This document shows positions 30,955-39,429 of a DNA stretch of 64,000 nt, piece by piece (position 1 is the stretch's first letter; each line of letters opens with the position of its first letter). Where the stretch lies: positions 1 through 64,000 of IMG/VR virus record IMGVR_UViG_3300050020_000041; one strand, written 5' to 3'. Source of the DNA: a virus. The notes under the pieces were generated by a model that saw nothing but the letters and a program-made list of their open reading frames with translations, searched no databases and was not told where the DNA came from. The position numbers were made by a program, and so were the translations under genes.

Positions 30955-31752
30955 ATGAAAAAAACACATGTTCTAACCTCATTGGACGAAGACTTAATAG
31001 CATTAGGTCTGGTTACTCCAATCGTGGAAGCAGTTGTTCCCGCAGTAGTCCCCGCAGTTATTCCCGCAGTAGTCCCCAAAGTTATTCCCGCAGTTGAACC
31101 AGCTTCAAATCTTGATGAAATCAAGATACTCAAATTGAAGACCGGCTCGGCAGCTCGTTTAGCTAAGAAAAAAGCTAAGAGATACTACAAACAGAACAGA
31201 AGCAAACTGAAATCTAAAGCAAAGAAATTCAGACACTCTTCTGCCGGTAAAAAAAGTCTATTCAAAAGAGCGAAAGCAATCAAAAGATTAGGCATTGCTA
31301 AAATCACCGCAATTCACAAATCCGGAAAAAGAATCTCTCTTGCAGCTTCCGTCCAGGATGAAGCATTAGAAGTTTTACAAAAAATGTCCCAGATACTCGC
31401 TCTTGTTGAGGAAAATGTGACACCATTGTTTGAAAGTGAAGATGCATTGGTTCAGGAATACATTGAGTTCATAGCTGACGGCTCAGAAGAAATATCTGAA
31501 GTCATCGAAGATCTCGAAACTGAAATCGAGGAAGCTACCGAGGAACTCGACGAAGAAGCAGTTGAAGAAGTATTATACGAACTCGCAGAGGAAGTATACG
31601 AAATGCTCGATACCTATGCCGACTTAATCGCAATCAACGAGGATGCAGATCCTGAAGTTGTTCCTGCGGTTGTCCCAGCAGTAGTTCCTGCGGTCGTTCC
31701 TGCAGTAGTTCCCGCGGTTGTTCCCGCTGTAGAACCAGCAGCAGTCGTTTAA
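30955..31752 (+). CDS. Prohead core protein with VVPA repeats
   Basis: The product has 265 residues. It starts in the slot of T4 gene 67/68. Residues 27-50 are six VVPA-type tetrapeptides. Residues 60-115 are very basic (RLAKKKAKRYYKQNRSKLKS), resembling T4-type prohead core proteins. Residues 130-230 are acidic and helical. The last 30 residues are seven more VVPA/VEPA units. It would be an internal scaffold packed in the prohead and cleaved by the protease encoded two genes later. T4 gp67 is only 80 residues, so this is much larger and differs in having the repeats. Confidence 0.5.
   Translation: MKKTHVLTSLDEDLIALGLVTPIVEAVVPAVVPAVIPAVVPKVIPAVEPASNLDEIKILKLKTGSAARLAKKKAKRYYKQNRSKLKSKAKKFRHSSAGKKSLFKRAKAIKRLGIAKITAIHKSGKRISLAASVQDEALEVLQKMSQILALVEENVTPLFESEDALVQEYIEFIADGSEEISEVIEDLETEIEEATEELDEEAVEEVLYELAEEVYEMLDTYADLIAINEDADPEVVPAVVPAVVPAVVPAVVPAVVPAVEPAAVV
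31033..31104 (+). repeat. 12-bp coding repeats, block 1 (six VVPA-like units)
   Basis: Six in-frame 12-base units encode VVPA, VVPA, VIPA, VVPK, VIPA and VEPA near the N-terminus of the prohead core protein. Units differ mainly at third codon positions, so the protein pattern rather than the DNA is being kept. Confidence 0.85.
31657..31740 (+). repeat. 12-bp coding repeats, block 2 (seven VVPA-like units)
   Basis: Seven in-frame 12-base units encode six VVPA and a closing VEPA at the C-terminus of the same protein. Third positions vary (GTT/GTC/GTA, CCT/CCC/CCA), suggesting selection on the peptide. Both blocks end in VEPA. Confidence 0.85.
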
Positions 31753-31758
31753 TACGCC

Positions 31759-32031
31759 ATGCTGTCAGGAGAACTAAAGGGGTTGATATTGGAAGGGAGA
31801 ACCCTTCAGAGTTTGAGAGCTGTAAAAGTACGGCACACTCTTACTCTGAAGGGGAAATCCAAAGTTCTAATTGCACGAAGAGGTAAGAAGGGGCTCTCTA
31901 TAAGGATTAAAACAGGCAAAGATATTTTAAGAAACAAAGTTAAGGCACTGAGATCTAAGCACAGTCCGTTGAAGAAAAAGCACAAGCAGAAAAGAGCGTT
32001 CAAGCTCACGGACAAGGGTATCAGAGCATAA
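31759..32031 (+). CDS. Small basic prohead core-like protein (90 aa)
   Basis: The product has 90 residues, strongly basic (Lys/Arg-rich, e.g. KALRSKHSPLKKKHKQKRAF). It sits between the core protein and the protease, matching T4 gene 68 position, where a small basic prohead core protein is encoded. It has no recognisable enzyme motif. The start lacks a strong SD and the gene begins only six bases after the previous stop, so re-initiation is likely. Confidence 0.5.
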   Translation: MLSGELKGLILEGRTLQSLRAVKVRHTLTLKGKSKVLIARRGKKGLSIRIKTGKDILRNKVKALRSKHSPLKKKHKQKRAFKLTDKGIRA

Positions 32032-32053
32032 GTAACGATGAGAAGGATTTGAA

Positions 32054-33514
32054 ATGAGTTATTTAAGAGAATTATTGACCGATAGCCAGACTGTTATTTT
32101 CGAACTATATGAAGATAAAGATTTTCCTGGCGTTATAAAGGGAAGAGGTCCGTTCGGTAAATGCGATAGACCTACTGCGAACGGCAGAGTTTATCCCAGA
32201 CCGATAATGGAAAGGGAAGTTGCCAAGCTTCAACCCGCCATTAAAGCAAGAAAATTAAAGGGCGAATTAGACCATCCTGGCGACGGCAAAACAAAATTGA
32301 CAAGAGTATCGCATATCATCACGGAGCTAAGTATCGGGGAAGATGGCATAATCACTGGCGGGCTGGAAGTATTGCCTACCCATAATGGTCAGGATTTGTC
32401 GGCTTTAATCGGCGCAAGAGTACCGGTGGATGTCTCTAGCCGAGGATTTGGCTCAGTAAAGTTATCGGAAGAGAAATTACCTGATGGTCGTCCTCTCCAG
32501 ATAGTGCAGAGCGATTACAGTTTGAAAACATGGGACTGCGTAGATGAAGGCGCTGCCGGAGAATTTGCAGAACCAGTATACACCAAGGAAGGTGTTGACG
32601 AAACGGGCAATCCGATCATATTGCCTGATGTAGAGACCGCTGAAGATCCTGATTTGGAACTCAACGGTATGAAAGAAGCTCAGCAGGTCCTCATTACAAG
32701 AAACGAGTTCTTAGAGTCCGAGATAACAAGATTGAATTTAGAAATCGGACAGCATGTTGAGGAAGATACAGCATTAACGCTGAAGATGTTGACTTTCGCT
32801 GGTGCAGCTAAAAGAGCTGGCTACGAGTTGTTTACTGAAAAAACATTAAGGGGCGTAACTTCGGAAGTAAGGGAAGAAGTTCTCGGACTCATTGGGGACG
32901 TATCTCTGTTCGAGGATCTCGCATCGTTATCCACGAAACTAAAAGAAGTAATTGAAAAAATTAAAGCCAAAATAGTAATGGCTCCTGTACCTGCGGTAAA
33001 ACCGAAGGTCGTTGAAAATATTGTATCAACTAAGAGAGATCTTCTGGCTAGCAAAATAGCTGAGAGGAAATCTGGCAGAACTGAAAGAGCACCAGTACCT
33101 GCCCTCACGGTAGAGAATGAAGATCCGCTACCTTATGGGGAGAACAGTGCTTTACAAAACTACGCTGGTAGTCTGGCGATGAAATCAGGCATAACTGCTG
33201 GGGAGCTTGAGCTTCTCGAAGTAGCCATGATTGAAGAGCTGGTCGATAGCGAAGAGGAAGTCTATGGTACGTTAGACAATTTCCTCAAGGATAGAGGGCG
33301 TCAAGCGCAAATTAAAAAGGATGTATCCCACAAGAATGGGCTGTTTGAAGATGTTCAGAGGAGGTTGAAGGCGAATAAGAATTTGTCTTTGACAGAAGAA
33401 GTCGTCGGCAATGTAGGTGAGAATAACAGAGTTCCAAGCAAGAAAGGCACAGATGTGTGCGGAGTATCGATGGAAGAACTGATTAGAATCAGCGACGAAA
33501 GCCGAAAAAAATAA
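32054..33514 (+). CDS. Prohead protease (gp21-like) fused to scaffold-like region
   Basis: The product has 486 residues. Residues 1-200 match the T4 prohead protease family (peptidase S77/U9): TANGRVYPR, KGELDHP with catalytic His74, VSHIITEL, then VDVSSRGFGSV with catalytic Ser128/129. T4 gp21 is only about 212 residues. The remaining 280 residues are helical and charged, with several Pro-Val patches (APVPAVKPK). They occupy the place of the separate T4 scaffold gp22, which is absent here. The simplest reading is a protease-scaffold fusion. It is followed directly by the major capsid gene. Confidence 0.8.
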   Translation: MSYLRELLTDSQTVIFELYEDKDFPGVIKGRGPFGKCDRPTANGRVYPRPIMEREVAKLQPAIKARKLKGELDHPGDGKTKLTRVSHIITELSIGEDGIITGGLEVLPTHNGQDLSALIGARVPVDVSSRGFGSVKLSEEKLPDGRPLQIVQSDYSLKTWDCVDEGAAGEFAEPVYTKEGVDETGNPIILPDVETAEDPDLELNGMKEAQQVLITRNEFLESEITRLNLEIGQHVEEDTALTLKMLTFAGAAKRAGYELFTEKTLRGVTSEVREEVLGLIGDVSLFEDLASLSTKLKEVIEKIKAKIVMAPVPAVKPKVVENIVSTKRDLLASKIAERKSGRTERAPVPALTVENEDPLPYGENSALQNYAGSLAMKSGITAGELELLEVAMIEELVDSEEEVYGTLDNFLKDRGRQAQIKKDVSHKNGLFEDVQRRLKANKNLSLTEEVVGNVGENNRVPSKKGTDVCGVSMEELIRISDESRKK

Positions 33515-33548
33515 CAGAATTCATTAACTAAGTAGGAGATGCATCCAA

Positions 33549-34946
33549 ATGGAAGCTCGCGAAATGTTCCTTGAGGGTAACCTTGCACCCGGTTTAAGAG
33601 CACAGCTTTTAGACAAATGGAAAGGTATGGTAAAAGATGTTAACGGTAAAAGAAATGCCGAGAACACTGCCATGATTCTTGAGAACCAAATGGTTCACAT
33701 GAAAGGTATGATGAACGAAGCAATGTCTACTACAGCAGTAGCTGAGTATACCAAGTTCATTTTCCCTCTCATCCGCAACGTATGGCCGAATTTGATAGCA
33801 AATAACGTTGCCTCTGTTCAACCAATGGACGGACCAATCGGCGCAATCGCTTTTTATAAGAATATTTATGGTACCACAAAAGGCACCATCACAAAAGGCG
33901 ACGTGTTCCCTAAAGTCGATCATTTTGATCCGACTTACTCCAAAGCCGAAACATTTGTAGAAAACGAATTGCTCGGAACCGGAGACACCAGTGCAAGAGT
34001 CACCACATTCTTCAAACAGTTAAGCCGTGGTAAAATCAATCCAGGAACCCTGTCAGTTACAGCTGGCTCAGTTACTGCTATTGATGATGGAAATGGCGGA
34101 CTTGTTGGAGAGGGTGTTGTTGCCGGTGTTGTGAACTATGAAACTGGCGTTATGACAGTAGTGTTCGTGACTGGTCCTTCAGTTGGAACTCCTGTTACCG
34201 CAAGTTATTCCTACCCAGTTGAGAATACCGACCAAGGTATTTCCTCTGTTGAAGGCGATCTTGACATCATACCTGTAAGAGCTGGTTCAAGGAAACTTGT
34301 CAGTTTATACTCGGTTGAGACAGCTGAAGACATGAAAGCTCTCTGGGGAACTGATGCTGAAGCTGATTTAGTTTCTGCTTCCGGTTCACAGGTTGCTCTT
34401 GAAGTCGATAGAGAACTTGTTGGTATGATCTATGCCAACGTTAAAGCAGCTCATTCGACCACTTGGGATTACGTCTACGATCCGACCACAAGTCAGATCA
34501 CATTGCAAGATCACATCAGAACTCTGATTGCCCGTATTAGCTCTATGTCTCAGAAAGTCTACAAAGCTACTCTGAAACAGCAGGCGAACTGGATAATCAC
34601 CAGTCCTGAAATCATAGCATTCTTGGATCAGCTTCCTGAATTCGTTTCCACCCTTGGAAATCTTGAATTTCAGTTAGGCATCCAGAAAGCTGGAACTTTG
34701 AATGGTAAATGGTTAGTGTACTCAGATCCGTTCTTGACCTCTAACGTAATCCTCGTTGGTTACAAAGGTCCTGGATTTGCTGATTCTGGTATCTGCTATG
34801 CGCCATACATTCCAATCCAGTTGACACCGACATTCTTCAATCCTTCTTCGTTCCAAATGAGCAAGGGTATAAGAACAAGGTATGCTGCTAAGATTCTTAG
34901 CAACAACTATTTCGGAAAAGTAACTGTTACGAATATGCCGTTCTAA
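33549..34946 (+). CDS. Major capsid protein (gp23-like)
   Basis: The product has 465 residues; T4 gp23 has 521. It has the N-terminal delta/processing region with ILE at residues 43-45 as a possible protease site (T4 cleaves after I/L-x-E), then FPLIRNVWPNLIANNVASVQPMDG, the best-conserved gp23 segment. Later come VTASYSYPVEN, the E-D-M-K-A-L-W region, and NYFGKVTVTNM at the end. It is an HK97-fold hexamer subunit. TAGGAG precedes the start, and a strong terminator follows the stop, as expected for a highly expressed gene. Confidence 0.9.
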   Translation: MEAREMFLEGNLAPGLRAQLLDKWKGMVKDVNGKRNAENTAMILENQMVHMKGMMNEAMSTTAVAEYTKFIFPLIRNVWPNLIANNVASVQPMDGPIGAIAFYKNIYGTTKGTITKGDVFPKVDHFDPTYSKAETFVENELLGTGDTSARVTTFFKQLSRGKINPGTLSVTAGSVTAIDDGNGGLVGEGVVAGVVNYETGVMTVVFVTGPSVGTPVTASYSYPVENTDQGISSVEGDLDIIPVRAGSRKLVSLYSVETAEDMKALWGTDAEADLVSASGSQVALEVDRELVGMIYANVKAAHSTTWDYVYDPTTSQITLQDHIRTLIARISSMSQKVYKATLKQQANWIITSPEIIAFLDQLPEFVSTLGNLEFQLGIQKAGTLNGKWLVYSDPFLTSNVILVGYKGPGFADSGICYAPYIPIQLTPTFFNPSSFQMSKGIRTRYAAKILSNNYFGKVTVTNMPF

Positions 34947-34966
34947 TCGTTACTTCGTTCGTGCAG

Positions 34967-34999
34967 ATGGGCGGAGCTAAACCTCCGTCCATTTTTTTT
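34967..34999 (+). terminator. Strong intrinsic terminator after major capsid gene
   Basis: ATGGGCGGAG (34967-34976) pairs with CTCCGTCCAT (34983-34992): ten pairs including one G-U, a six-base loop and an immediate run of eight T. It is the clearest Rho-independent terminator in the window, 21 bases after the capsid stop. Confidence 0.9.
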
Positions 35000-35038
35000 A
35001 TCGGAAATAATGTGATAATAAATTGAAGGAAAAGAATA

Positions 35039-35491
35039 ATGAGCAATCAATATAGAAAAAGAAGAGATCTAGCTGGAATAGTGTATCTGCCTGATGGCTC
35101 AACACTAACCGATCCGAATAGAGTTTTAACCGGAGCAAGGTTCGCAAGATATTGCCCGGAGTTCCTTGAAGAAGTGAAAGATGAAGATCAGAGCAAGTTG
35201 CTCACAGAAGATCTTCCTGAAACAGGTACTGGGCTTGTCATTACTGAAGAACCCGAAGTGGTCGAAGTAGTCGAATCGCCTATTGAAATTCCAGTGGAAG
35301 TTCCTTTAGTCGTTCCAGCCGACGTGATTGTCCCAGCTGATGAAGCACCTGAAACAAGTATTCAGAGTATACTTGAAGAAGAAGATGAAAGAATTCTGAA
35401 AGAAGTTCTGGATTCCCCTGAAGTGATTGCCGATCCGGCAGTAACTGAAGTAATCAAGACAAAGATTACCAAAGCCAAAAGAAACAGATAA
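35039..35491 (+). CDS. Hypothetical acidic protein after the capsid gene (150 aa)
   Basis: I do not recognise it. Residues 1-45 are compact (LAGIVYLPDGSTLTDPNRV), resembling small head-decoration or completion proteins. Residues 55-110 are Glu/Val/Pro-rich low complexity (EIPVEVPLVVPADVIVP), similar in style to the Pro-Val repeats of the core protein. The C-terminus is basic. The gene sits between two terminators. A head accessory role is inferred from position. Confidence 0.45.
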   Translation: MSNQYRKRRDLAGIVYLPDGSTLTDPNRVLTGARFARYCPEFLEEVKDEDQSKLLTEDLPETGTGLVITEEPEVVEVVESPIEIPVEVPLVVPADVIVPADEAPETSIQSILEEEDERILKEVLDSPEVIADPAVTEVIKTKITKAKRNR

Positions 35492-35497
35492 TTAAAG

Positions 35498-35516
35498 TGG
35501 CTCGCTGGACGAGCCA
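35498..35516 (+). terminator. Hairpin, probable terminator
   Basis: TGGCTCG, loop CTGGA, CGAGCCA: seven perfect pairs, followed by TTTCATTTT. It lies between the acidic protein and the neck protein gene, so it likely makes orf35039 a small transcription unit. Confidence 0.6.
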
Positions 35517-35536
35517 TTTCATTTTACGGAGAAATC

Positions 35537-36280
35537 ATGGCAGATGAAGAAGTTCCTACCACAGAAGCGTGGATTAAAACCAAGGTTTTAAGGAGACTGG
35601 GAAATCAGTTAGTTAAGGTGGAGATAGATGATGATGACTGGACTGAGATCCTCGATGATACGTATCGTTGGTGGATTGCCAGAAAGGGAGTCACCAAGAC
35701 CGCCCATGTATTAGTCATGGTGGGAGTGACTAATTATAAGTTGCCAGCAGACTTCAAAACTATGGAAGACTGGATCCCCCCGAAACTCGGACTCGACCTA
35801 AACCCGATTACCATGCCTTTTGCTCTTATGAGTGACTATGATATGCTACCAGGAAATGCATCTGATATGATTTTATTCAGTCAGGCATCGAGGATCAGAC
35901 AAATCGCTTACGGCTGCGATCCGGAAATTAAGATTGACCTGACAAGAAGAAGTGAAAACTCCCCAGGAGAGATGATACTGCATCCGGTTCCGACAGTACA
36001 GGGTTTAGCTGAATTGAAATACGTCTCCAACAGCTTCACTGCCAATGATAACTGGGATGTGCTTCAGGCAAGAGATCAGGAGATCCTGCTTGATGTGGTG
36101 GAAGCATTTGGAAAACAAATTGTGGGAAGGAAAAGAAGCAAGTTCGGGGACATGGCTCTTCCCGGTGGCGGAACGAGTATGGACGGACAGGCATTACTGG
36201 ATGAAGCACGCGCTTCACTTGAACAGTTAGAGCAGGATGTCTTCAATACGCAAGATCCAATGCCAATAATGATAGGTTAA
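35537..36280 (+). CDS. Neck/head-completion protein (gp13-like)
   Basis: The product has 247 residues. It opens TEAWIKTKVLRRLGNQLVKV followed by DDDDWTEILDDTYRWW, a pattern of neck/adaptor proteins in T4-type and marine myoviruses (helix, then D-x-x-W/Q acidic segment). Then come an NYKLPADFKT strand and a C-terminal half with long helices. It would join the portal vertex to the tail. It is preceded by an ACGGAG SD. It could be another head completion protein; the family assignment is by pattern only. Confidence 0.5.
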   Translation: MADEEVPTTEAWIKTKVLRRLGNQLVKVEIDDDDWTEILDDTYRWWIARKGVTKTAHVLVMVGVTNYKLPADFKTMEDWIPPKLGLDLNPITMPFALMSDYDMLPGNASDMILFSQASRIRQIAYGCDPEIKIDLTRRSENSPGEMILHPVPTVQGLAELKYVSNSFTANDNWDVLQARDQEILLDVVEAFGKQIVGRKRSKFGDMALPGGGTSMDGQALLDEARASLEQLEQDVFNTQDPMPIMIG

Positions 36281-36281
36281 T

Positions 36282-36434
36282 ATGAAAACGACAGAAGATA
36301 TAAGCATGACAATCGCTCCTGGTGTAGTTATGCCAATTAAAGGACCAGGATTGAGAAGAAAAAAGATACGCAAGCTATCTAAAGAATTAACGAGAATAAT
36401 CCAGAGCATGAACAATGGGCAGGCTAGTAACTGA
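36282..36434 (+). CDS. Small protein (50 aa) overlapping the next gene
   Basis: ATG 36282 begins two bases after the previous stop; the TGA at 36432-36434 lies 20 bases inside the next gene. It starts MKTTEDISMTIAPGVVMPIK, then has a basic stretch (GLRRKKIRKL) and a helix SKELTRIIQSM. The last part again resembles the recurrent E-x-x-x-I-I-Q-S-L/M helix. The function is unknown, but the coupled starts support expression. Confidence 0.4.
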   Translation: MKTTEDISMTIAPGVVMPIKGPGLRRKKIRKLSKELTRIIQSMNNGQASN

Positions 36435-36903
36435 CTTCGAAAGAGCGTATAGAAATGACCTGGCAGATGAGATAATCAGACTGTCCGGAGATTTCTGCAC
36501 TCTTCACTCGGTTAATATTCAGGAGAGTATCGGCGTAGACGAGGTTTCCATTTTGTATGGAGAGTCATCGAGGAGCGCGGACTGGAAGACGACACCGTAT
36601 GAAGGCATCCCGGCACTGTTTCAGAATCCGTCAAGCGATCAGATGCCCGATGAGAATGGTGCTCAGTTTTCCAAGAGTTTATCAGTACAAATAGCAAGAA
36701 AGTTCCTGCTGGCTGATCCCGAGAATATAATACCAGCGCCGAAACGAGGGGATATAATTTCCAATGCAACTTTCGGTTATTGGGATATAGATGATGTGTC
36801 AAGAAGTGGATTTTACGCTGATGATGATGATTGTTTCACGTTTTATGACATCAGTTTAGTATTCAACGGCAAGTTTGTACCTGCACTTAGAGTAAATCCA
36901 TAG
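36415..36903 (+). CDS. Probable head-tail connector protein (162 aa)
   Basis: The product has 162 residues, beta-rich. It starts MGRLVTDFERAYRNDLADEI, continues with a polar insert, and ends in a beta-strand series (CFTFYDISLVFNGKFVPALR). Placed between the neck-like gene and tail completion genes, it may be a head closure or tail-completion component. I cannot name a family. Confidence 0.4.
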   Translation: MGRLVTDFERAYRNDLADEIIRLSGDFCTLHSVNIQESIGVDEVSILYGESSRSADWKTTPYEGIPALFQNPSSDQMPDENGAQFSKSLSVQIARKFLLADPENIIPAPKRGDIISNATFGYWDIDDVSRSGFYADDDDCFTFYDISLVFNGKFVPALRVNP

Positions 36904-37089
36904 TGCAATCAATTTCGGACTGAACATTTTCCTTTTTGTCATGGATGACCGATTATGGTCAATGTTAAGAGACATAGTGGCAACATCAGTCATGGTTTCG
37001 TTGCGTAAGCAATAGCATTTAATCAATTTTGTTTTAGCGAAGAACGAATATATGCGAACGATAAGTTAACGATTTACAGGGACAGCGCG
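36904..37089 (+). other. 186-base non-coding gap
   Basis: No gene is evident in either direction. It holds a short hairpin GACC-GATTAT-GGTC (36947-36960) and a TTGC-GTAA-GCAA stem near 37003, with AT-rich sequence near 37020-37070. It is possibly a promoter for the tail module. The SD before 37090 is weak (CAGGGA). Confidence 0.35.
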
Positions 37090-37599
37090 ATGTTAGAAGA
37101 ATTGAACAAGAAGCTCGGAGATGCCATAGCATTAGTTGAATGCGATATGGCTAAAGCCGTTTCAAGTATGGACTCTTCGGGGGTCGAATCCTACCGGGAC
37201 TTTGAGGCATTCATAGTCAGAAGCATGTATGCGGATTTCTGTTACAGCATGAAAAAAGACGGCTATGATTTCACCGGCACGGGCTTCGTTAAGCCAATCA
37301 AAATAGGCGGACAGTTGTATATCAAGGGAGCTGCCGACACACCTTACAGTACGCAAGCTAACCAAGCGTTTCAATATGCGGATCTAAGAGCAGTAGATGG
37401 AATATCCGGTCCAAGCAATCCCAAGATGAGTTCCCCGTCCTATGGCGGCAGAAGCATAAATATTCTTGAGAGAATAGATCTGGATTTTGAGGGAGACTTG
37501 AAGAAAGCACTTCTGAAAGCGAAAAAGCAAATAACAAAAGTAATTACAAAAGCCGTCTCGGCATACGGAAAAACCAAAATAGATAATATTTCTTGGTAA
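37090..37599 (+). CDS. Hypothetical tail/neck protein (169 aa)
   Basis: I do not recognise it. An N-terminal helix (LEELNKKLGDAIALVECDMA) is followed by an alpha/beta domain containing GTGFVKPIKIGGQ, and by a basic helical C-terminus (KKALLKAKKQITKVITKAV). It is the first gene of the connector cluster; probably a structural or assembly protein. Confidence 0.4.
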   Translation: MLEELNKKLGDAIALVECDMAKAVSSMDSSGVESYRDFEAFIVRSMYADFCYSMKKDGYDFTGTGFVKPIKIGGQLYIKGAADTPYSTQANQAFQYADLRAVDGISGPSNPKMSSPSYGGRSINILERIDLDFEGDLKKALLKAKKQITKVITKAVSAYGKTKIDNISW

Positions 37600-37615
37600 C
37601 AAGGAGAGTAATGGT

Positions 37616-38173
37616 ATGATAGGAACGGTAGTTCATCACGGTAAATATGGGTATGGAGTCGTCTGCAGGTCAGACAAGTTCAACCGATTGGCTGCAAAGT
37701 TTGAATCCGGCAAGGAAGTAGGCGGTTTCTCAGAGTTTGAAATCAGGCCAGTAGAAAAAGAAGAATTCGAAAGCAAGCATATTCTCGACACGTTCAAGGC
37801 GGTCGGAATAGATCAGTTTATTAAAATGGATGCGAATAGCTTCATTGCTAAAGTCGAAGTAGAAAGTCTGCAAACCCATTTGAATGCTTTTGAGAGCCTT
37901 TGGAAGATCAGTTCTCAGTTGGCTAAGGAAGGAGCTGCCCCACAAGCGATTGTTTCGGCGTCTATGATTGTTTTACAGGAGAGCAAGGTAGATAACTTCA
38001 CAAAGAATAAAGCCCTCAAGAGAATCTCCAGAATGGAGAGCTCAGAAAGACTGTTAACGTACTTACAGAATTCCCTGATGAGATTAAGAAAAATTGATGA
38101 GGACCGTTCGATACTGAAATTGAATATTGCGCTTACCGAGGTCATTGAAAACATATCGGAGAAATTGAGATGA
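37616..38173 (+). CDS. Protein with Tudor/KOW-like N-terminus
   Basis: The product has 185 residues. Residues 1-45 (VVHHGKYGYGVVCRSD, then AAKFESGKEV) resemble the small Tudor-like SH3 barrel at the C-terminus of UvrD/PcrA helicases, where V-x-H-x-x-F-G-x-G-x-V and V-x-F-x-x-G occur. The rest is helical. It overlaps the next gene by four bases. No structural role is evident; it may bind RNA polymerase or be a connector. The likeness is a pattern match only. Confidence 0.4.
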   Translation: MIGTVVHHGKYGYGVVCRSDKFNRLAAKFESGKEVGGFSEFEIRPVEKEEFESKHILDTFKAVGIDQFIKMDANSFIAKVEVESLQTHLNAFESLWKISSQLAKEGAAPQAIVSASMIVLQESKVDNFTKNKALKRISRMESSERLLTYLQNSLMRLRKIDEDRSILKLNIALTEVIENISEKLR

Positions 38174-38676
38174 AGGAATTCGAAGCATTGAGTGCGACGG
38201 CTGGGCTAAACGTAATACTTGAAGATACCATAGCAGGTATCAAACTACGCAAGTCCTTAGCGGAAGAAATTAAAAGTGAAATAAAGCCTCCATCATGGGT
38301 AAAGGGCTATGAAGCTATATGGTGGGCAGCAGTTGCAAGATATGTCGGTGATAAAGATCCCGATACAATCAAGGGCGACGGCAAAGCATACGGCGGAGTT
38401 ACCCAGGTATTCAAAGCGTATTTGAAAAGGGCAACCGGCTACAGTGTCGATGACATTAAAGCAGCCAACGGTAAAGATGCCAAGGCTGGCGATGTTGTTA
38501 AGGATGCCAAGAAAGAAATGTCCATGGGGATGAAAAGCGGTAGTTCCTCGGCAGCTGGTCAGCTATCAAAGATAAGCGGACTTAATAAAGCTCTGGCCCC
38601 GTTGATGCAGTTGCAGGGAGCGGAGTTCATTAAAGCGATCAGAGATAAAGTTTACGCAAAATATCTGGCGAAATAG
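38170..38676 (+). CDS. Hypothetical protein with Trp-rich motif (168 aa)
   Basis: I do not recognise it. Near residue 40 it has PPSWVKGYEAIWWAAVARYV, a helix with clustered Trp. A Lys/Gly/Asp-rich linker follows, then SAAGQLSKISGLNKALAPLM and a helical end. The Gly/Ser-rich middle suggests a flexible tail or scaffold part. It is coupled to the previous gene by ATGA and two bases before the next, so it belongs to the connector cluster. Confidence 0.4.
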   Translation: MKEFEALSATAGLNVILEDTIAGIKLRKSLAEEIKSEIKPPSWVKGYEAIWWAAVARYVGDKDPDTIKGDGKAYGGVTQVFKAYLKRATGYSVDDIKAANGKDAKAGDVVKDAKKEMSMGMKSGSSSAAGQLSKISGLNKALAPLMQLQGAEFIKAIRDKVYAKYLAK

Positions 38677-38678
38677 CA

Positions 38679-39419
38679 TTGAAATTTGAAATGAAACTTG
38701 ACCAGAAAGAGGTCAGGCGGTTTAAGGACTTCGCTAAGAAGTTCGATAAAAGGATGGATCAGTTCTTACAATTAGTGACACAAGACGTTGCCGAAATGGC
38801 GATGGAAGAGGTATTCAGATCAGTGCCAGATCCAGAGTTCAAGCATTACTTGGAAACATTGGAAGTGGTAAGTGTGGAAGGAACGAATGACTCAGCTCTG
38901 ATCTCGAATGAGCTGATAATGAGTTCCGGAGACTTGAATAAAGAGATAGATGTTCTCGTATTCGTTCAGAAAGATCCGAACAAAGTTTCACCATACGGTG
39001 ATTTCCTGATAGTCAACAGTCCCTTTGTAATTGGATTTGTAACGGAGATCCCAGAAGGCATTGAGCCGGTTATGAGAAGAGCTACCAAGTTCGAAAGAGA
39101 AGAGGTACTCGAAGATAACCTGACAACCAGGGAGACGCTGAACGAATTAAGAATCAAGCATGACGGTCAGCTGAATAGAATCAAGGAAGTGCATGTAGAT
39201 GTACTGTTCTCTCTGCTAAGGCTCGAATACGGCTTGCCTGGGTATCCTCACAGACCTCATTGGGCGAAGGTGGCAAAAGAGATTAAGCGGTTTGCGGATA
39301 AGGCGGTCACGAACAACGAATTATTTGGTGAAGGTAAGTTAAATAGAGCCAAGATGCTCAACACCATCGACGAGAAGAAGGTGGAAGAATTAAAAGACTT
39401 TGAAAAGAAAATTATTTAG
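38679..39419 (+). CDS. Hypothetical connector/tail-completion protein (246 aa)
   Basis: The product has 246 residues from TTG 38679, or 242 from ATG 38691; neither start has a strong SD. The N-terminal half (KFDKRMDQFLQLVTQDVAEM followed by a beta region with FVIGFVTEIP) loosely resembles HK97 gp10-like tail-completion proteins, which have a long helix then a beta-sheet. The C-terminal half is helical and basic. The HK97-gp10 comparison is tentative. Confidence 0.4.
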   Translation: MKFEMKLDQKEVRRFKDFAKKFDKRMDQFLQLVTQDVAEMAMEEVFRSVPDPEFKHYLETLEVVSVEGTNDSALISNELIMSSGDLNKEIDVLVFVQKDPNKVSPYGDFLIVNSPFVIGFVTEIPEGIEPVMRRATKFEREEVLEDNLTTRETLNELRIKHDGQLNRIKEVHVDVLFSLLRLEYGLPGYPHRPHWAKVAKEIKRFADKAVTNNELFGEGKLNRAKMLNTIDEKKVEELKDFEKKII

Positions 39420-39429
39420 GAGAAATGAG

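Noticed and set aside
31033-31740. CRISPR array or minisatellite in the prohead core gene
   Set aside because: The units are 12-base in-frame codon repeats with variable third positions; there are no spacers.
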